Of a stretch of 64,000 nucleotides of DNA, positions 45,429-56,063 are shown piece after piece. The notes under the pieces are model-generated. The model did not search any database, was not told the origin of the DNA, and worked only from the letters and a program-made list of their open reading frames with translations. The stretch spans positions 6,572,001 to 6,636,000 of the forward strand of contig NZ_AP026978.1 in the NCBI RefSeq assembly GCF_027924405.1, given 5' to 3'. Source of the stretch: Nocardia sputorum (GTDB taxonomy: Bacteria; Actinomycetota; Actinomycetes; Mycobacteriales; Mycobacteriaceae). The translations under genes were made by a program, and so were the position numbers. Each line of letters starts with the position of its first letter. Position 1 is the stretch's first letter.

Positions 45429-46316
45429 GTGCTGAGCACCCGACCACCCCAGTTCGGCTTGTTCCTGATCCCCGAGGCCGACGACTTCCGCAGGCTCGCC
45501 GAGCTGAGCGTCTACGCGGACGTGTCCGGACTCGACCTGATCGGCATCCAGGACCACCCCTACCAGCGCCGCTTCCTGGACACCTGGACGCTGATCACCG
45601 CGCTCGCCGCACGGACCGAGCGGATCACCTTCTTCCCCGACGTCGCGAACCTGCCGCTGCGCCATCCAGCGCTGCTCGCGAAGGCGGTGGCCTCGCTCGA
45701 CATCATCAGCGACGGCCGGATCCAGCTCGGCCTCGGCGCGGGCGCGTTCTGGGACGCCGTCGCCGGCATGGGCGGACCACGGCGAACCGGCGGCGAGGCG
45801 GTACACGCCCTGGCCGAGGCGATCGCGGTCATCCGCGCCCTGTGGAGCGACGCGCGGTCGGTCCGGGTGCCGGGCGCCTTCTACGCCCTGGCGGGTGCGC
45901 ATCCCGGTCCCCGTCCGCAGCACGATCCGGGCATCTGGCTCGGCGCGCGGGGGCCGCGCATGCTCGAACTCACCGGTCGCGTCGCCGACGGCTGGGTGCC
46001 GTCGGCCGCGTGGGCCCCGCCGGAGTTCCTCGCCGAAGCCGGCAGGCGGATCGATGACGCGGCCGTCGCGGCGGACCGGGATCCGCTGACGGTGCGGCGG
46101 GTGTTGAACGTGTCGGGGACCATCACCGCGGACGGGGCCGACCGCGGCTTCCTGGAGGGCCCCGCCGAGCGCTGGGTCGACGATCTGCTCGCCCTGCACC
46201 GTGACCAGCGGATCGATGGTTTCGTCTTCTGGCCGACCGAGGGGGAACCGGTGGAGCAGATCCGTCGTTATACCGAGCAGGTCGTGCCCGCGGTCCGCAC
46301 CGGCGCCGGGGCCTGA
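45429..46316 (+). CDS. Luciferase-like (LLM) flavin-dependent oxidoreductase
   Basis: 295 residues with the bacterial luciferase-like fold: FGLFLIPEADDFRRL near the start, DLIGIQDHPYQRRFLDTW around 40, LAARTERITFFPDV and ISDGRIQLGLGAGAFWDAV near 105, GARGPRMLELTGRVADGW around 180. It is of the F420/FMN type; which cofactor cannot be decided, but mycolata have many F420-dependent members. GTG 45429 follows GGAGG. It is likely co-transcribed with the MDR gene just before it. Confidence 0.86.
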   Translation: MLSTRPPQFGLFLIPEADDFRRLAELSVYADVSGLDLIGIQDHPYQRRFLDTWTLITALAARTERITFFPDVANLPLRHPALLAKAVASLDIISDGRIQLGLGAGAFWDAVAGMGGPRRTGGEAVHALAEAIAVIRALWSDARSVRVPGAFYALAGAHPGPRPQHDPGIWLGARGPRMLELTGRVADGWVPSAAWAPPEFLAEAGRRIDDAAVAADRDPLTVRRVLNVSGTITADGADRGFLEGPAERWVDDLLALHRDQRIDGFVFWPTEGEPVEQIRRYTEQVVPAVRTGAGA

Positions 46317-46612
46317 CCGGCTGGGAACGGCCTCCGCGCGTCCAGGACGGACCGCGGGATTCCGGCACAGCTCGCCCGCGGCGCGGGTTCGTGCGGGGCA
46401 GCGGCATCCGCCGTTTGCCCACCGATTACCGTTTGCGCGGGTCGCACGGCGCCGTCGGACGTAGTCCGTCTCCGGCCCGCCCACGGCCGGAGGGAAGGCG
46501 AGGTACGCCTATACCCACACGACCACGGCATTTTCGGGGATACTTGTCGGCGGGAGACCACCGGTAACGGGTATGTCCCCGGGCAGAACTGAGGGAAAGG
46601 AAGCTCCACGTC

Positions 46613-47770
46613 GTGGATGCGCGTTCGGCTGCGCTGGTCCGCGCCAATTTTCGTTCGGTGATCGAGTCGCCGAACGGACCCGAGCGGTTGGTCAGTGCGT
46701 TCTACGGACATTTGTTCGCCGAGAACCCCCGGCTGCGCGAATTGTTCCCGCCCGCCATGGAGATGCAGGCCAAACGGATCGCCACGGCCATCCAGTACGT
46801 GCTCGACCACCTGGAGGACTGGGACCGGGCACAGAAATTCCTGGAGCAACTCGCCCGCGACCATCGCAAGTACGGCGTCGAGGCGGCGCACTACGACATG
46901 GCGGGCCGCGCGCTGCTCGCGGCGTTCCGGGTCTACAACGGCGCGGGCTGGAATCGGGGCCTGGAAGAGGGCTGGCGCGACATCACCATCCTGATCTCCG
47001 CCTCCATGGCCATCGGCGCCAACTCCGACAAGTCGCAGCCGGTATGGGAGGCCACCGTGGTCGGCCATCGCCGTGTGCTGGAGGACCTGGCCATCGTGCG
47101 CCTGCAGTCCGACGGGCCGGTGCCCTACCAGGCGGGGCAGTACGTGCCGGTGACGATTCCGCAGCGGCCCAAGATGTGGCGTTATTTCTCCCCGGCGATC
47201 CCCTCCAACCCGTACGGCGAGATCGAGTTCCACGTGCGCAAGATCCGCGGCGGCTGGGTCAGCCCGGCGATCGTCAACGAGACCAGGGTGGGCGACCGAT
47301 GGCGGATCGCGGGCCCGCTCGGCGGACTGCACGTCGACCGGGACAGCGGCCGCGACGTGCTCATGATCGGCTCGGGCACCGGCATCGCCCCGCTGCGCGC
47401 GCAACTGATCGAGATGGGCCAGCGGGGCATCAACCCACGTGTGCACTTCTTCATCGGCGGTCGCTATCCCTGCGACCTGTACGACGTGGAGAACATGTGG
47501 CAACTCTCGCAGAGCAACCCGTGGCTGACGATCGTCCCGGTGTGCGAGCAGAAGACCAACCCCTGGTGGTACCCGCATCCGCCGCAGGACGCACCGTACG
47601 GCATGCACCGGCGCCTGATCGGTAACCTTGGCGCCGTGGTCGCGAGCTTCGGCGCGTGGGCGGACCGGCAGATCCAGATCGCCGGTTCGGCCCGGATGAT
47701 CGCCGACACCCGGCGAGCGCTGCTCGCGGTCGGCACGCCGGAGCAGAACATCAGCTGCGACCCTGTGTAA
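46613..47770 (+). CDS. Flavohaemoglobin-type globin-reductase (copy 1), Rv0385-like
   Basis: 385 residues: a globin domain (about 1-135) fused to a ferredoxin-NADP reductase-type module. Globin: B10 Tyr31 (FYGHLF), E7-position Gln52 and proximal His84 (ARDHRKYG). Reductase: FAD motif MWRYFSPA, NAD(P)-site GSGTGIAPLRAQL, C-terminal IQIAGSARM. Classical Hmp detoxifies NO to nitrate; the subgroup with Rv0385 differs in haem and FAD residues and may act otherwise, for example on D-lactate or membranes. GTG 46613 has AAAGGAAG before it. The gene lies close to clpB as in M. tuberculosis. A stand-alone reductase follows by 14 bp. Confidence 0.86.
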   Translation: MDARSAALVRANFRSVIESPNGPERLVSAFYGHLFAENPRLRELFPPAMEMQAKRIATAIQYVLDHLEDWDRAQKFLEQLARDHRKYGVEAAHYDMAGRALLAAFRVYNGAGWNRGLEEGWRDITILISASMAIGANSDKSQPVWEATVVGHRRVLEDLAIVRLQSDGPVPYQAGQYVPVTIPQRPKMWRYFSPAIPSNPYGEIEFHVRKIRGGWVSPAIVNETRVGDRWRIAGPLGGLHVDRDSGRDVLMIGSGTGIAPLRAQLIEMGQRGINPRVHFFIGGRYPCDLYDVENMWQLSQSNPWLTIVPVCEQKTNPWWYPHPPQDAPYGMHRRLIGNLGAVVASFGAWADRQIQIAGSARMIADTRRALLAVGTPEQNISCDPV

Positions 47771-47784
47771 CGAAGGAGGCCCCG

Positions 47785-48561
47785 TTGGGGGATCCGAGCA
47801 TGCTCGGTAACGGTAATCAGGCGCCGGAATGGACCTCGACCGTCGTCGGTCACCATCGGCTGCGGCACGACCTCGCGGTGATCCGCCTGATCGGCGAGTT
47901 CGTGCCGTTCGCCGCCGGACAGTCGGTCGAGGTGCGGGTGCCCCAGCACCCTGGGGTGCGCCGCAGGTTCTCCCCGGCGCTGCCGCCCTCGCTGGACGGG
48001 AAGCTGGAGTTCCACGTGCGCACGGTGCCGGGCGGCTGGTGCAGCGGCGCGATCGTCGCCGACACCCAGCCGGGCGACGAGTGGCGGATCGGCGCTCCGG
48101 CCGGCGGGTTCTGGGTAGACCCGGACGGCGGCGAGGTGGTGATGATCGCCGGCGGCACCGGCTTGGCGCCGATGCGCGCGCAGATCCTCGAGCTGGCGCG
48201 CAAGCCTTCGCCGCCGCCCACCTACCTCTTCGTCGGCGGCCGGTCCCCGCGCGACCTCTACGCGTCCGACATGCTGTTTCTGCTGGCCGCCGAATTGCCT
48301 TGGCTCACCGTGATTCCGGTGGTGGAGAGCCCGCAGGACCCGAACTGGGTCGACGAGTGGTACGAACAGTCCCGCGTCGACATCGGTTTCGCACCCGACG
48401 ATCTCCTCTACGGCACGCTCGCCGACGTCCTCGGCTCGCACGGCGCGTTCCTCGAACACCAAGTGCTGGTCTGCGGCTCCCCGGCCATGGTCCAGACCAC
48501 CGTCGACCGCCTCCTCGAAACCGGAACCCCACCGGAACGGATTCAGTTCGAGGGGCTGTAA
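47785..48561 (+). CDS. Stand-alone FNR-type oxidoreductase (flavohaemoglobin reductase module without globin)
   Basis: 258 residues that align with the reductase half of the flanking flavohaemoglobins: VVGHHRLRHDLAVIRL, AGQSVEVRVPQ, RRRFSPALPP, LEFHVRTVPGGW, GGTGLAPMRAQIL, VLVCGSPAMVQTT. No globin domain or Cys-rich ferredoxin domain is present. FAD and NAD(P)H binding is expected. TTG 47785 is favoured since AAGGAGG stands 5 bases before it; ATG 47800 is an alternative. It is 14 bp after copy 1 and convergent with copy 2. It may feed electrons to a globin or have an independent partner. Confidence 0.82.
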   Translation: MGDPSMLGNGNQAPEWTSTVVGHHRLRHDLAVIRLIGEFVPFAAGQSVEVRVPQHPGVRRRFSPALPPSLDGKLEFHVRTVPGGWCSGAIVADTQPGDEWRIGAPAGGFWVDPDGGEVVMIAGGTGLAPMRAQILELARKPSPPPTYLFVGGRSPRDLYASDMLFLLAAELPWLTVIPVVESPQDPNWVDEWYEQSRVDIGFAPDDLLYGTLADVLGSHGAFLEHQVLVCGSPAMVQTTVDRLLETGTPPERIQFEGL

Positions 48562-48707
48562 CCGATCCAACCGATCGCTCATCCGAACGGCCCTCCGTGA
48601 GTTCGGTGATCGCAACCGACGCAACCACACCAGCTCGATCACGGGCTTCGAGCGAAGCGAGACCGAGCATCCGCCGTTCGCGGGCGCTGGGAAAAACCAA
48701 CACAACC

Positions 48708-49877
48708 TCAATACAACGGGTCGTGGCGGATGTTCTTCGCCAGCGTCCCCGCTGCCATGAGGCGGAACTTGGTGGTCTGCACCATCGAGGGCGAACCGGC
48801 GATCTGGACGTCGCGGTCGGACCAGGCGCCGAAGCTCGCGACGACCTTGCCGATCTGGCCGGTCACGCGCGGTTCCAGGCCGGGCCAGGTGGTGCGCGGT
48901 TCGTCGGGTTCGGCGTACCACCACGGGTTTTCCTCGTGCTCGCTCACCGGTGTGACGGTGAGCCAGCGGTTGGCCATCGCGAGCTTGCTCAGCGTCTCCA
49001 GGTCGTAGAGGTCGCACGGGTGGTGCCCGCCGACGAACAGGTGCACCTTCGGATTGGTGCGCCGCATCGCCATCGACATGAGCTGGGCGCGCAGCGGCGC
49101 GATCCCGGTGCCGCAGCCGATCATCAGCATCTTGCGTTTGGCGTTGCGCGGGACTCCGAGACCGCCCAGCGGTGAGCCGAGCAGCCACTGGTCGCCGACG
49201 ACGGTCTGGCCGACGATGGCCGAACTGACCCAGCCGCCCAGCACGTTCCGGACGTGGAACTCGATCTCGCCGTTGGCAGTCGCGGGCACGGCGGGCGAGA
49301 GATAGCGCCACATGCGCGGCCGCGACGGGATCTGCACACTCAGATACTGACCCGCGGCGTACCGCATCGGCTGATCCAATTGCAGCCGGACGATGACCAG
49401 GTTGCGCAGGACCTCCCGGCGTTCGATCACCGTGCCGGTCCATGCCGACGGCGTGGTCTCCTTCTCCGCCGCGCCGATCATGGTGTCGGCGATGATCTTC
49501 AGGCCCTCGTCCCAGGCGCGGTCGACCTCGTCGGTCCACATCTCGGTGCCCGCGAACACCTTCACGGCGGTCTTCAGCGCGGTGGCGACGGCGGTGTAGT
49601 GCGCGGGCTGCACGCCGTACTTGCGGTGGTCCCTACCGAGCTGGGCGAGGAAGGGCAGCAGCTTGTCGGGCTCCTCCAACCGGTCCAGCGCATAGGAGAT
49701 CGCCTTGACCAGGCGATCGCGCTGCGAGTCCATCGCGGCGGGAAAGAAATCGCGGACGTGCGGGTAGTCGGTGAACAAGATCGCATAGAACGATCTGGCC
49801 AGTTTCTCCGGCCCCCCATCCTCCGCAGCAACCGCCTTGAACGTAGTTCTGATCAAAGCGACAGTGCGTGAATCCAT
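48708..49877 (-). CDS. Flavohaemoglobin-type globin-reductase (copy 2)
   Basis: 389 residues, a paralogue of the gene at 46613 with the key globin residues at identical positions (Tyr31, Gln52, His84 in GRDHRKYG) and the same reductase module (MWRYLSPA, GCGTGIAPLRAQLM, VQIAGSPSM). It differs in the linker and in the acidic loop EHEENPWWYAEPDEP. ATG 49877 begins the globin; a longer frame upstream is not protein-like. It is convergent with the stand-alone reductase. Its upstream region is 527 bp with a 21-bp dyad at 50022-50042. Confidence 0.86.
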   Translation of the reverse strand: MDSRTVALIRTTFKAVAAEDGGPEKLARSFYAILFTDYPHVRDFFPAAMDSQRDRLVKAISYALDRLEEPDKLLPFLAQLGRDHRKYGVQPAHYTAVATALKTAVKVFAGTEMWTDEVDRAWDEGLKIIADTMIGAAEKETTPSAWTGTVIERREVLRNLVIVRLQLDQPMRYAAGQYLSVQIPSRPRMWRYLSPAVPATANGEIEFHVRNVLGGWVSSAIVGQTVVGDQWLLGSPLGGLGVPRNAKRKMLMIGCGTGIAPLRAQLMSMAMRRTNPKVHLFVGGHHPCDLYDLETLSKLAMANRWLTVTPVSEHEENPWWYAEPDEPRTTWPGLEPRVTGQIGKVVASFGAWSDRDVQIAGSPSMVQTTKFRLMAAGTLAKNIRHDPLY

Positions 49878-50021
49878 TGGTCTCACAACCCCATTTCGCA
49901 CTCGTTCACGAACCATGCCGGCGAGTGAGGTGCTGCGGGGCCACTCGACAGCAGCCGATGGCAAGGAGTGTAGGCGAGGTTTGCCAGCAACGGAATCTTT
50001 CGAAGGAACATCACGCGTGCA

Positions 50022-50042
50022 ATTTCCTCGAAACGAGGATAT
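50022..50042. promoter_or_regulatory. Dyad upstream of flavohaemoglobin copy 2
   Basis: ATTTCCTCG-AAA-CGAGGATAT: the arms agree at 8 of 9 positions around a 3-base centre. It lies about 145 bp before the flavohaemoglobin start and could be a repressor or activator site for it. The regulator is unknown. Confidence 0.35.
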
Positions 50043-50341
50043 CCAGGGAGACACGCCAGAGAAACCGACTGAAAGACCGTAGATCTGCCGCTAAATCAGT
50101 CGTCCGCACACCGAAAAGGTAAGTGCCTCTTGGTTAAATACGTCCCGATTGGTCTGTTCTAGCGACTTCAGGGCAACACGCAGAACAGCACACGGAGTAC
50201 GAACCGGGCAAACCGATCTCGATCCGTAAACAAATCTATGGTGAAAAGCGCCAGTTGATTCGACAACGAAATGAACTCCGCCGCAGCACTTGTACAGAGC
50301 ATAATATGGCTTATTTTCAGCAAATCCTCGGCGGTGTCTCA

Positions 50342-50399
50342 ACGACGACGGCCCCGGCCTCGGGTCGCGCTGTGCGACCGAGGCCGGGGCCGTCGTCGT
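50342..50399 (-). terminator. Very long hairpin at the end of the dnaK-grpE-dnaJ-hspR operon
   Basis: The arms at 50342-50368 and 50374-50399 pair almost perfectly: more than 20 consecutive base pairs (core GGCCCCGGCCTCGG with CCGAGGCCGGGGCC), one bulge, five further pairs and a five-base loop. It starts 6 bases after the hspR stop codon. It is a probable strong terminator, lacking a U-tract. Confidence 0.8.
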
Positions 50400-50404
50400 G
50401 CCGG

Positions 50405-50821
50405 TTATCGCCTGCGCTGGCCGTCCTCGCGGCGGTGCCGCGGCTGCCAGACGACCAACGCGGTACTGCGCTGCGGGGCGAGATCGGGACGGTATCCGGC
50501 CCGGGCCCGCTCCAGCTCGGCCGACAGTTCCGCGACCTGCTGGCGCAGCTCCTCCACCTGATTGGTCAGTTCGATGATGCGCTTGATGCCCGCCAGGTTG
50601 ACGCCTTCGTCCTGGGACAGCCGCTGCACCTCGCGCAGCAGCTCGACGTCCCGGGCCGAATAGCGCCGCCCGCCACCCGAAGTCCGTTGCGGCGTGACCA
50701 GTCCCAGACGGTCATACGTGCGCAGCGTCTGCGCGTGCATGCCGGCCAGCTGGGCCGCCACCGAGATCATGAAGAACTCGGCCCGCGACCCGCCGGACGC
50801 GTTCTTCGGTTCCGAGGACAT
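50405..50821 (-). CDS. hspR: HspR, MerR-family heat-shock repressor
   Basis: 138 residues. The MerR-type DNA-binding domain includes FMISVAAQLAGMHAQTLRTYDRLGLVTP and GGRRYSARDVELLREVQRLS, followed by a leucine-rich helix (NQVEELRQQVAELSAELERA). HspR binds HAIR sequences and represses dnaK and clpB, with DnaK as co-repressor. HAIR sites are present upstream of both genes in this window. The start ATG 50821 overlaps the dnaJ stop by one base (TGATG), so it is translationally coupled as last gene of the operon. Confidence 0.95.
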   Translation of the reverse strand: MSSEPKNASGGSRAEFFMISVAAQLAGMHAQTLRTYDRLGLVTPQRTSGGGRRYSARDVELLREVQRLSQDEGVNLAGIKRIIELTNQVEELRQQVAELSAELERARAGYRPDLAPQRSTALVVWQPRHRREDGQRRR

Positions 50822-51981
50822 CACGCACCTGCCCATCCCGCACGTGGATCGAAGCCACTCGCCCGCTCGGCCTCCTGGTAGCGCTTGAGTGCCTCGACGG
50901 CGTCGCCGTCGAGCTTCTGCGGCACCGCGACTTTCACCGTCACCAGCAGGTCGCCCGCGCCGCCGCCGCGCTTGGGCACGCCGCGGCCGCGTACCCGCAG
51001 GGTGCGGCCGTCCGCGGTGCCCGGAGGCACCTTGACGCCGACCCGGCCGTCCAGCGTGGGCACCGAAACCGTGGTGCCGAGAACCAGTTCACTGTAACTG
51101 ACCGGCAGCACCAGGGTCAGGTCGTCGCCGTTGCGGCCGAAGACCTTGTCCTGGCTGACGTGGACGGTGACATAGAGGTCGCCCGAGGGCGCCCCGCGCA
51201 GTCCCGCCTCGCCCTGTCCGGCCAGCCGGATCCGTTGCCCGTCACCGACTCCCGGGGGAATACGCACCGTGATGGTGCGCGTGCGGTTCTGGATACCGCT
51301 GCCCTGGCAGTCCAGGCACGGGTCGTCGATGATCGATCCGCTGCCCCGGCACTCGTCGCACGGCTCGCTGAAGCCGAACGCGCCCTGGTTACGGCTGACG
51401 ATGCCGGTCCCGTTGCAGATCGGGCAGACTCGCGGACTCGTGCCCGGCTTGGCGCCGCTGCCGTGACACGTGGTGCACGGCGACGGACTGGTCATTCGCA
51501 GCGGAACCGTGACGCCCTGGGCCGCCTCCCGGAAACCGAGAGTGGTCTCGGTCTCCACGTCGGCGCCGCGCCGGGGGCGGCTCGACGTCCGCGCGCCGCC
51601 ACCCCGGTTGAACAGACCGCCGAGCAGGTCGCCGAGGCCACCGTCGCCGGTGCTCGCACCGCCGAAGATGTCCCCGAGATTGAACTCCTGTGAGAAGCCG
51701 CCCCCCGCGCCGGACCCGAACCCACCGCGGCTGTAGCCGCCACCCGCGAAGAGCTTGCGGGTGTCGTCGTACTCCTTGCGCTTGGCCGGATCCGACAGCA
51801 CGGCGTGCGCCTCGCTGACGGCCTTGAACTTCTCCTCGGCTTTGGTGTCACCGGGGTTGGCATCCGGGTGCAAGTCGCGCGCGAGCTTGCGGTAGGCCTT
51901 CTTGATCTCGTCCTGCGAGGCGCTGGAGGAAACACCCAGTTCCTTGTAGAAGTCCTTTTCGATCCACTCCCGTTGGCTCAC
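50821..51981 (-). CDS. dnaJ: Chaperone DnaJ (DnaJ1 type)
   Basis: 386 residues: J-domain with HPD at residues 38-40, a Gly/Phe-rich linker, four CxxCxGxG zinc repeats ([32 protein letters not shown]) and the C-terminal substrate-binding domains. It delivers unfolded clients to DnaK and stimulates its ATPase. It is followed by hspR with a one-base overlap and preceded by grpE with a 24-bp gap. The order dnaK-grpE-dnaJ-hspR is the actinobacterial standard. Confidence 0.97.
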   Translation of the reverse strand: MSQREWIEKDFYKELGVSSSASQDEIKKAYRKLARDLHPDANPGDTKAEEKFKAVSEAHAVLSDPAKRKEYDDTRKLFAGGGYSRGGFGSGAGGGFSQEFNLGDIFGGASTGDGGLGDLLGGLFNRGGGARTSSRPRRGADVETETTLGFREAAQGVTVPLRMTSPSPCTTCHGSGAKPGTSPRVCPICNGTGIVSRNQGAFGFSEPCDECRGSGSIIDDPCLDCQGSGIQNRTRTITVRIPPGVGDGQRIRLAGQGEAGLRGAPSGDLYVTVHVSQDKVFGRNGDDLTLVLPVSYSELVLGTTVSVPTLDGRVGVKVPPGTADGRTLRVRGRGVPKRGGGAGDLLVTVKVAVPQKLDGDAVEALKRYQEAERASGFDPRAGWAGA

Positions 51982-52005
51982 CGAGCATCTCCTCCTCTCG
52001 CGTCC

Positions 52006-52661
52006 TTATTGTTCGTTCGCGCCGGCATCAACATCCGATGCCTCTTCGGTCGGCTGGTTCTCGTTCTCCGTCAGATCGGCCACGCCGTCGGTTACCCCGA
52101 CGAGCGCGTGCCGAAGCACCCTATCGCCGAAGCGATAGCCTTTGCGCATCACAATGCCGATCACCGGATCGTGGCCGGAGCCCTCGTGCTGCACGGCCTC
52201 GTGCAGGGTCGGGTCGAAAGGCTCGCCCTCCGAACCGAACTCCTCGAGGCCCTGCTTGAGCAGCGCGGCCGACAGCTTGTCGGCCACCGACTTCAGCGGA
52301 CCGGACTCCAGGTCGCCGTGCGCCCGCGCCCGGTCGAGATCGTCGAGCACGCCGAGCAATTCGGTGACCACCGACGCCTTGGCGGAATCGATCGCGGCCT
52401 TGCGGTCGCGCTCGACCCGGCGCCGATAGTTGGCGTACTCCGCGGTCAGTCGCTGCAGGTCGGCGGTGCGCTCGGCGAGCTCGCCGCTGATGGTGTCGGC
52501 GAGCGCGTCGCCGTTACCGAAGTCCGCACCGTCGCCCGGCTCCGGGGCCTGCGCGGCCGCGGCGCCGTTGTCCGCGGCCGGCTGCCTGATCTCACCGGTC
52601 TCCGGATCTATCTTCCGGTTGTCGACGAAGGTGACCGGCTCCTTCTCGGCGTTGCCCTCGC

Positions 52662-52665
<4 letters not shown>
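52006..52665 (-). CDS. grpE: Nucleotide exchange factor GrpE
   Basis: 219 residues. A disordered N-terminus rich in Ala/Asp/Gly is followed by the long coiled-coil helix ([26 protein letters not shown]) and the C-terminal beta domain with [35 protein letters not shown]. It releases ADP from DnaK. GTG 52665 overlaps the dnaK TGA (GTGA), a translational coupling. A short acidic tail ([14 protein letters not shown]) follows the core. Confidence 0.95.
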
Positions 52666-54512
<1,847 letters not shown>

Positions 54513-54636
54513 TGTGGTTCCTCCTAAGTGACGTACCAATGTGTGTCGGTGCCGGGCGAAAACCGCCCTGCGACGCCCGATGACGGACGCCGCGAGACCT
54601 CGCCCCTAGCACCTCACGGAGCACAGCCCCAGCAAC

Positions 54637-54657
54637 ACTGAGCGTGGTCGGCTCAAT
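54637..54657. promoter_or_regulatory. HAIR 2 (HspR site) upstream of dnaK, over the -10/start region
   Basis: On the minus strand ATTGAGC-N7-GCTCAGT, a somewhat degenerate HAIR (consensus CTTGAGT-N7-ACTCAAG) with a 7-base spacer. It overlaps the predicted dnaK -10 by two bases and covers the likely start site, a position for steric repression. Confidence 0.7.
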
Positions 54658-54684
54658 CCTGCCCCGCAGGAGTCTCGGAGTCAA
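54656..54684 (-). promoter_or_regulatory. Predicted housekeeping-type promoter of dnaK
   Basis: Minus strand: -35 TTGACT (54684-54679), 17-base spacer, -10 CAGGAT (54661-54656). HAIR 1 ends 6 bases upstream and HAIR 2 overlaps the -10. The match is good for the -35 and moderate for the -10. Confidence 0.6.
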
Positions 54685-54690
54685 CCGAAA

Positions 54691-54711
54691 CTTGAGTCGA
54701 TCGCACTCAAT
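54691..54711. promoter_or_regulatory. HAIR 1 (HspR site) upstream of dnaK
   Basis: On the plus strand CTTGAGT-CGATCGC-ACTCAAT, matching the HAIR consensus at 13 of 14 arm positions with the 7-base spacer. It lies just upstream of the -35 of the predicted dnaK promoter. Confidence 0.92.
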
Positions 54712-54892
54712 CTTGTCGAAAAGCTCAACGGCCGACTCGCGCGATTAATTCCCGGCGGGCGGCACAACCGTGTGATCCGCCGCACAGCGCAGCCCGCACA
54801 ACCAGGCGGCCGAGGAAGCCGCGACGGGCGTGCTCGCGCAGTAGGGTGACCGCGGGGCACCCGCCCGTGCGCCGTCGATCCGAGGAGTCGCC

Positions 54893-56056
54893 ATGAGGGC
54901 CGCCGTCGTCACCGCCGCCGAATTCGAGGTCGCGGAGCTGCCCACGCCCCGGCCAGGCGCGGGTCAACTGCTGATCGATGTGTCGCGCTGCGGCATCTGC
55001 GGATCGGACCTGCATGCCCGCACCCACGCCGACGAACTGGCCGACCTCGCCGTCGCCACGGGCTACGAGCACTTCATGCGCTCGGACCAGAGCGTGGTGC
55101 TCGGCCACGAATTCAGCGGCACGGTCGTCGAGTACGGGCCGGACTGCCGCAGAAGGTGGAAGACGGGCACGCCGGTGGTGGCGCTCCCGATCGTCCGGCA
55201 CGGCCGCCAACCGCATCTGGTCGGGCTGTCCACCGCGGCGCCCGGCGCCTATGCCGAGCAGGTGGTGGTGCAGGAATCGATGACCATGCCGGTGCCCAAC
55301 GGCCTGTCCCCCGAACACGCCGCGTTGACCGAGCCCATGGCAGTGGCCTGGCACGCGGTGCGCAAGGGCCGGGTCGGCAAGGGACAGACCGCGTTCGTCA
55401 TCGGCTGCGGGCCGATCGGCCTGGCGGTGATCAGCATGCTCAAGGCGGCGGGCGTGCGCACCGTGATCGGCAGCGATTTCTCGCCGCGCAGGCGCGAACT
55501 CGCCACCGCCTGCGGCGCGGACGTCGTGGTCGACCCCGCCACGGAGTCGCCCTGGACGGCCGCCCCGAAGAAGGGCCGGATCAACGGCGTCACCGACATA
55601 CTCGGGCTCGGGTTCGACACCATGGAACGCCTGCGGCGGATACCGAACCTGCCCTGGTGGTATGTCTTCCGGCTGGCTCACACGGTGAACGCGGGTCCCG
55701 CCGGGCCGGTGATCTTCGAATGCGTCGGCGTGCCCGGCGTCATCGACCAGATCATCACGGCCGCACCGCCGCTGTCGCGCGTGGTCGTGGTCGGGGTGTG
55801 CATGGAGACCGACCGCTTCCACCCGGCGGTGGCGATCAACAAGGAGATCGAGCTGCAGTTCGCGTTCGGCTACGACCCCGGCGAGTTCCGCGACACCTTG
55901 CACATGCTCGCCGAGGGCGAAGTCGATCCGAGCCCGCTGATCACCGGGACCGTCGGACTGGACGGCGTGGCGGACGCCTTCGCCGCACTCGGCAACCCGG
56001 AGCGGCACGCGAAGATCCTCATCGACCCGCGCGGCTCCGGCGCCGCCCTGAATTGA
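54893..56056 (+). CDS. Zinc-dependent alcohol dehydrogenase-like MDR protein
   Basis: 387 residues. The catalytic zinc site is visible as RCGICGSDLH (Cys near 37), LGHEFSG (His-Glu near 67) and a Glu in TEPMAVAWHAV. The NAD-binding motif is GCGPIGLAVISMLKAAG near 170. The four-cysteine structural zinc loop found in many ADHs is absent. An insertion of about 45 residues (GRINGVTDILGLGFDTMERLRRIPNLPWWYVFRL in part) interrupts the Rossmann domain. Members oxidise alcohols or polyols; this Cys-less-loop type with the insert is common in mycobacteria. Its start region is divergent from dnaK. Substrate unknown. Confidence 0.82.
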   Translation: MRAAVVTAAEFEVAELPTPRPGAGQLLIDVSRCGICGSDLHARTHADELADLAVATGYEHFMRSDQSVVLGHEFSGTVVEYGPDCRRRWKTGTPVVALPIVRHGRQPHLVGLSTAAPGAYAEQVVVQESMTMPVPNGLSPEHAALTEPMAVAWHAVRKGRVGKGQTAFVIGCGPIGLAVISMLKAAGVRTVIGSDFSPRRRELATACGADVVVDPATESPWTAAPKKGRINGVTDILGLGFDTMERLRRIPNLPWWYVFRLAHTVNAGPAGPVIFECVGVPGVIDQIITAAPPLSRVVVVGVCMETDRFHPAVAINKEIELQFAFGYDPGEFRDTLHMLAEGEVDPSPLITGTVGLDGVADAFAALGNPERHAKILIDPRGSGAALN

Positions 56057-56063
56057 GGACCGC

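Larger units (their letters stand above)
49878..50404. other. Long intergenic region between flavohaemoglobin copy 2 and hspR
   Basis: This 527-bp gap has visibly lower GC than its surroundings, especially 50050-50330. It contains the dyad at 50022-50042 and, at its right end, the hairpin at 50342-50399. An 83-codon minus frame (50091-50342) opens inside the hairpin and has no ribosome site or family features, so I do not call it. The content between 50043 and 50341 is unexplained. Confidence 0.5.
54513..54892. other. dnaK regulatory region (divergent with the zinc ADH gene)
   Basis: This 380-bp gap has two HAIR boxes and a -35/-10 pair between them, all oriented for dnaK. The predicted transcript would start near 54650 and carry a leader of about 140 bases. 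The half near the ADH gene (54720-54892) is GC-rich and shows no clear promoter. Confidence 0.6.

Noticed and set aside
50091..50342. 83-codon minus-strand ORF in the low-GC interval
   Set aside because: It starts inside the terminator hairpin, lacks a ribosome site and a membrane or domain signature, and has an unusual composition for the region.
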